The position numbers and the translations under genes were made by a program. From Methanomassiliicoccales archaeon UBA280 (GTDB lineage Archaea > Thermoplasmatota > Thermoplasmata > SG8-5): a DNA stretch of 5,571 nt. Within the stretch, counting starts at the first letter, position 1. Each line of letters opens with the position of its first letter. Under the pieces are notes generated by a model. It was not told the origin of the DNA, did not search any database, and saw only the letters and a list, made by a program, of their open reading frames with translations. The stretch spans positions 1-5,571 of the forward strand of contig DAKD01000026.1 of the NCBI GenBank assembly GCA_002499085.1, given 5' to 3'. This document shows positions 5,513-5,571 of the stretch, one piece after another.

Positions 5513-5571
5513 GCCCGGTATAGGTCGAATTGATATGGCGTTTTCCCGCCAATTCGACCGTATATCCGGGC
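5513..5571. repeat. Large imperfect palindrome at the right edge
   Basis: The left arm is GCCCGG-TATA-GGTCGAATTG (5513-5532). The right arm, CAATTCGACC-GTATAT-CCGGGC (5550-5571), is its reverse complement apart from two extra bases. The pairing gives 20 bp around a 17-base centre, which can form a further GGCG/CGCC helix (5537-5540 with 5547-5550). The right arm ends at the window edge, so the palindrome may be longer. It lies just upstream of the tRNA gene and overlaps its possible promoter. It could be a cruciform-forming regulatory site, a terminator or RNA element of a gene beyond the edge, or a miniature-element end. Confidence 0.7.

Overview
The window looks archaeal. It carries a mevalonate-pathway kinase and a divergent tubulin/FtsZ-superfamily protein. 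AT-rich TATA-like boxes sit about 26-30 bases before the start codons, as in leaderless archaeal transcripts. The serine tRNA lacks an encoded CCA and is interrupted by a short intron that can fold into a bulge-helix-bulge. T-loop introns like this one are known mainly from Thermoproteales-type Crenarchaeota, and other unconventional tRNA introns are known from ARMAN/Micrarchaeota-type DPANN lineages. The lineage cannot be fixed from the sequence alone.

All recognised genes lie on the minus strand, so they read from right to left. In that order: a large imperfect palindrome at the right edge (5513-5571); tRNA-Ser(CGA) with a 33-base T-loop intron (5363-5478) and a T8 terminator; about 400 bases of non-coding DNA packed with hairpins (4979-5353); a Cu+-exporting P1B-type ATPase (copA, 2716-4926) with its own promoter; a 60-base gap with a second promoter; a 516-residue tubulin/FtsZ-like GTPase (1105-2655); mevalonate kinase (127-1104); and a non-coding left edge (1-126) with small hairpins and a possible promoter for the next gene.

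The tubulin-like gene and mevalonate kinase form a tight two-gene operon. The TGA of the first is followed directly by the ATG of the second, and a Shine-Dalgarno-like GGTGATC lies in the last codons of the first gene, so translation is probably coupled. CopA looks independently transcribed and serves copper homeostasis.

The most unusual content is non-coding. The tRNA intron sits at position 59/60, and its removal restores a normal T-loop. The region between copA and the tRNA holds three diverged copies, in both orientations, of a hairpin-bearing unit. The hairpin arms change in compensating ways between copies, which points to selection on a folded structure. A short piece of the same unit also appears in the left intergenic region.
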